The translations under genes were made by a program, and so were the position numbers. A stretch of 5,206 bases of DNA from an uncultured Clostridia bacterium (GTDB taxonomy: Bacteria; Bacillota; Clostridia; Christensenellales; UBA1242), in the NCBI GenBank assembly GCA_947589615.1, contig CANQBU010000099.1, positions 1 to 5,206 of the forward strand, read 5' to 3'. Below are positions 4,584 through 5,206 of the stretch, piece by piece. Numbering within the stretch: the stretch's first letter is position 1; every line of letters starts with the position of its first letter. The notes beneath the pieces are model-generated. The model was not told the origin of the DNA. It saw only the letters and a list, made by a program, of their open reading frames with translations, and did not search any database.

Positions 4584-5206
4584 TTTTCCTCCTCATTCCA
4601 ATATTTTTTCGCTCCATTTTTTTTGATTTCTTGTCTGACCCGCCCAATCACAAAGTCTTCTTTTTCGACATCTTGTGTAACGGTAGTCCCTGCACAAATA
4701 TAACTCCCATCTTGAATTTTTAAAGGTGCAATTAAGTTGCAGTTTGAACCTATAAAAACATGATTTCCAACAATAATTTTATGTTTAACTTTGCCGTCAT
4801 AATTTGCAAAAATAACACCACAACCAATGTTGCAGTTTTCGCCAACTTCACTATCGCCGACATAGGCAAGATGACTTATTTTTGTCCCTTTCCCAATCAA
4901 GCTGTTTTTAATTTCGACAAAGTTTCCGATTTTTGCATTTGCACCAATTTTGCAGTTAGGGCGAAGCCTTGCAAACGGCCCGATTGAGACATTATCTTCA
5001 ATTTGACTTTCTTCGATGACACTGCTATGTAGTTTACAATTGCTTCCAATAATTGAGGATAGAATAAAGTTGTTTGGAAGGAGGGTGGTATTATCGCCAA
5101 TTCGACAATTTTCGACATGGTTATTTTCGTATATTATGACATTTTTGCCAAATACAACATTTTCTCCTATGTAACAACTGCTTTTGTTTAAAAATTTTGT
5201 CATAAT
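4580..5206 (-). CDS. glmU: GlmU, C-terminal acetyltransferase domain (5' partial at window edge)
   Basis: GlmU acetylates glucosamine-1-phosphate (C-terminal domain) and uridylates the product to UDP-GlcNAc (N-terminal domain). The visible 207 residues are hexapeptide-repeat left-handed beta helix. Acetyltransferase residues known from E. coli GlmU can be matched: Arg81 in GPFARLRP, Lys99 in IGNFVEIK, His111 and Tyr114 in SHLAYVGD, Asn125, Asn134-Tyr135 in ANYDG, and Lys140 (counted from ATG 5203). AGTTVTQDV (171-179) and a basic tail complete the domain. ATG 5203 falls at the usual junction between the two GlmU domains, but the codon before it (ATT) is not a stop and the window ends there. 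The ATG is therefore probably internal to a full-length gene of about 450 codons; a stand-alone acetyltransferase cannot be excluded. TGA stop overlaps the glmM ATG. Confidence 0.85.
   Translation of the reverse strand: MMTKFLNKSSCYIGENVVFGKNVIIYENNHVENCRIGDNTTLLPNNFILSSIIGSNCKLHSSVIEESQIEDNVSIGPFARLRPNCKIGANAKIGNFVEIKNSLIGKGTKISHLAYVGDSEVGENCNIGCGVIFANYDGKVKHKIIVGNHVFIGSNCNLIAPLKIQDGSYICAGTTVTQDVEKEDFVIGRVRQEIKKNGAKKYWNEEEK
4588..4594 (-). promoter_or_regulatory. Ribosome binding site of glmM inside glmU
   Basis: GAGGAGG on the minus strand sits 4 nt before the glmM ATG and is embedded in the last codons of glmU (Asn-Glu-Glu-Glu-Lys). With the ATGA stop/start overlap at 4583-4580 it allows reinitiation or coupled translation of glmM after glmU. 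Confidence 0.85.

Noticed and set aside
4043..4987. Plus-strand open frames opposite glmM and glmU
   Set aside because: Short, without ribosome binding sites or promoters, and antisense to two conserved enzymes.

Overview
The window is AT-rich DNA with short intergenic gaps, strong AGGAG-type ribosome binding sites, sigma-A/sigma-70-like promoters and several intrinsic terminators. This suggests a low-GC Firmicutes-type bacterium (Clostridia or Bacilli), possibly an uncultured gut lineage; that placement is inferred from style, not from a marker gene. TGA appears to act as stop: the glmU reading frame ends at a TGA that overlaps the glmM start (ATGA), and the protein ends where the family normally ends. 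This argues against the Mollicutes code.

Layout. Bases 1-787 (+) hold the 3' part of an unrecognised protein gene that enters from outside the window and appears broken by a -1 frameshift near base 300. Its downstream half stays open to base 787 without a convincing start of its own. A strong plus-strand terminator follows at 831-865, lying inside the 3' end of the convergent gene. Bases 814-1521 (-) encode a 235-residue metallo-beta-lactamase-fold hydrolase with RNase Z-like metal motifs but no room for the RNase Z substrate arm. Bases 1522-1830 are a divergent control region: a near-consensus minus-strand promoter (TTGACA-17-TACAAT) that would give the hydrolase mRNA a leader of about 170 nt able to fold, and a plus-strand promoter (TTGAAA-16-TACAAT with extended -10) only about 11 nt upstream of the next gene's start.

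Bases 1831-3186 (+) encode a 451-residue soluble protein that I do not recognise. It has a central His-rich segment and a Cys/His cluster. A bidirectional terminator at 3223-3251 separates it from the convergent glmU-glmM pair. glmM (3279-4583, -) is essentially complete. The upstream glmU (4580 to the window edge, -) shows only its left-handed beta-helix acetyltransferase domain, because the reading frame is still open at the edge.

Functionally, GlmM (glucosamine-6-P to glucosamine-1-P) and GlmU (acetylation, then uridylation to UDP-GlcNAc) are consecutive steps of peptidoglycan precursor synthesis and are translationally coupled here. The other genes have their own promoters or transcription units and no evident pathway link. 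I see no tRNA, rRNA, CRISPR array, insertion sequence or recognisable defence system. The best leads for something undescribed are the 451-residue protein and the foldable hydrolase leader.
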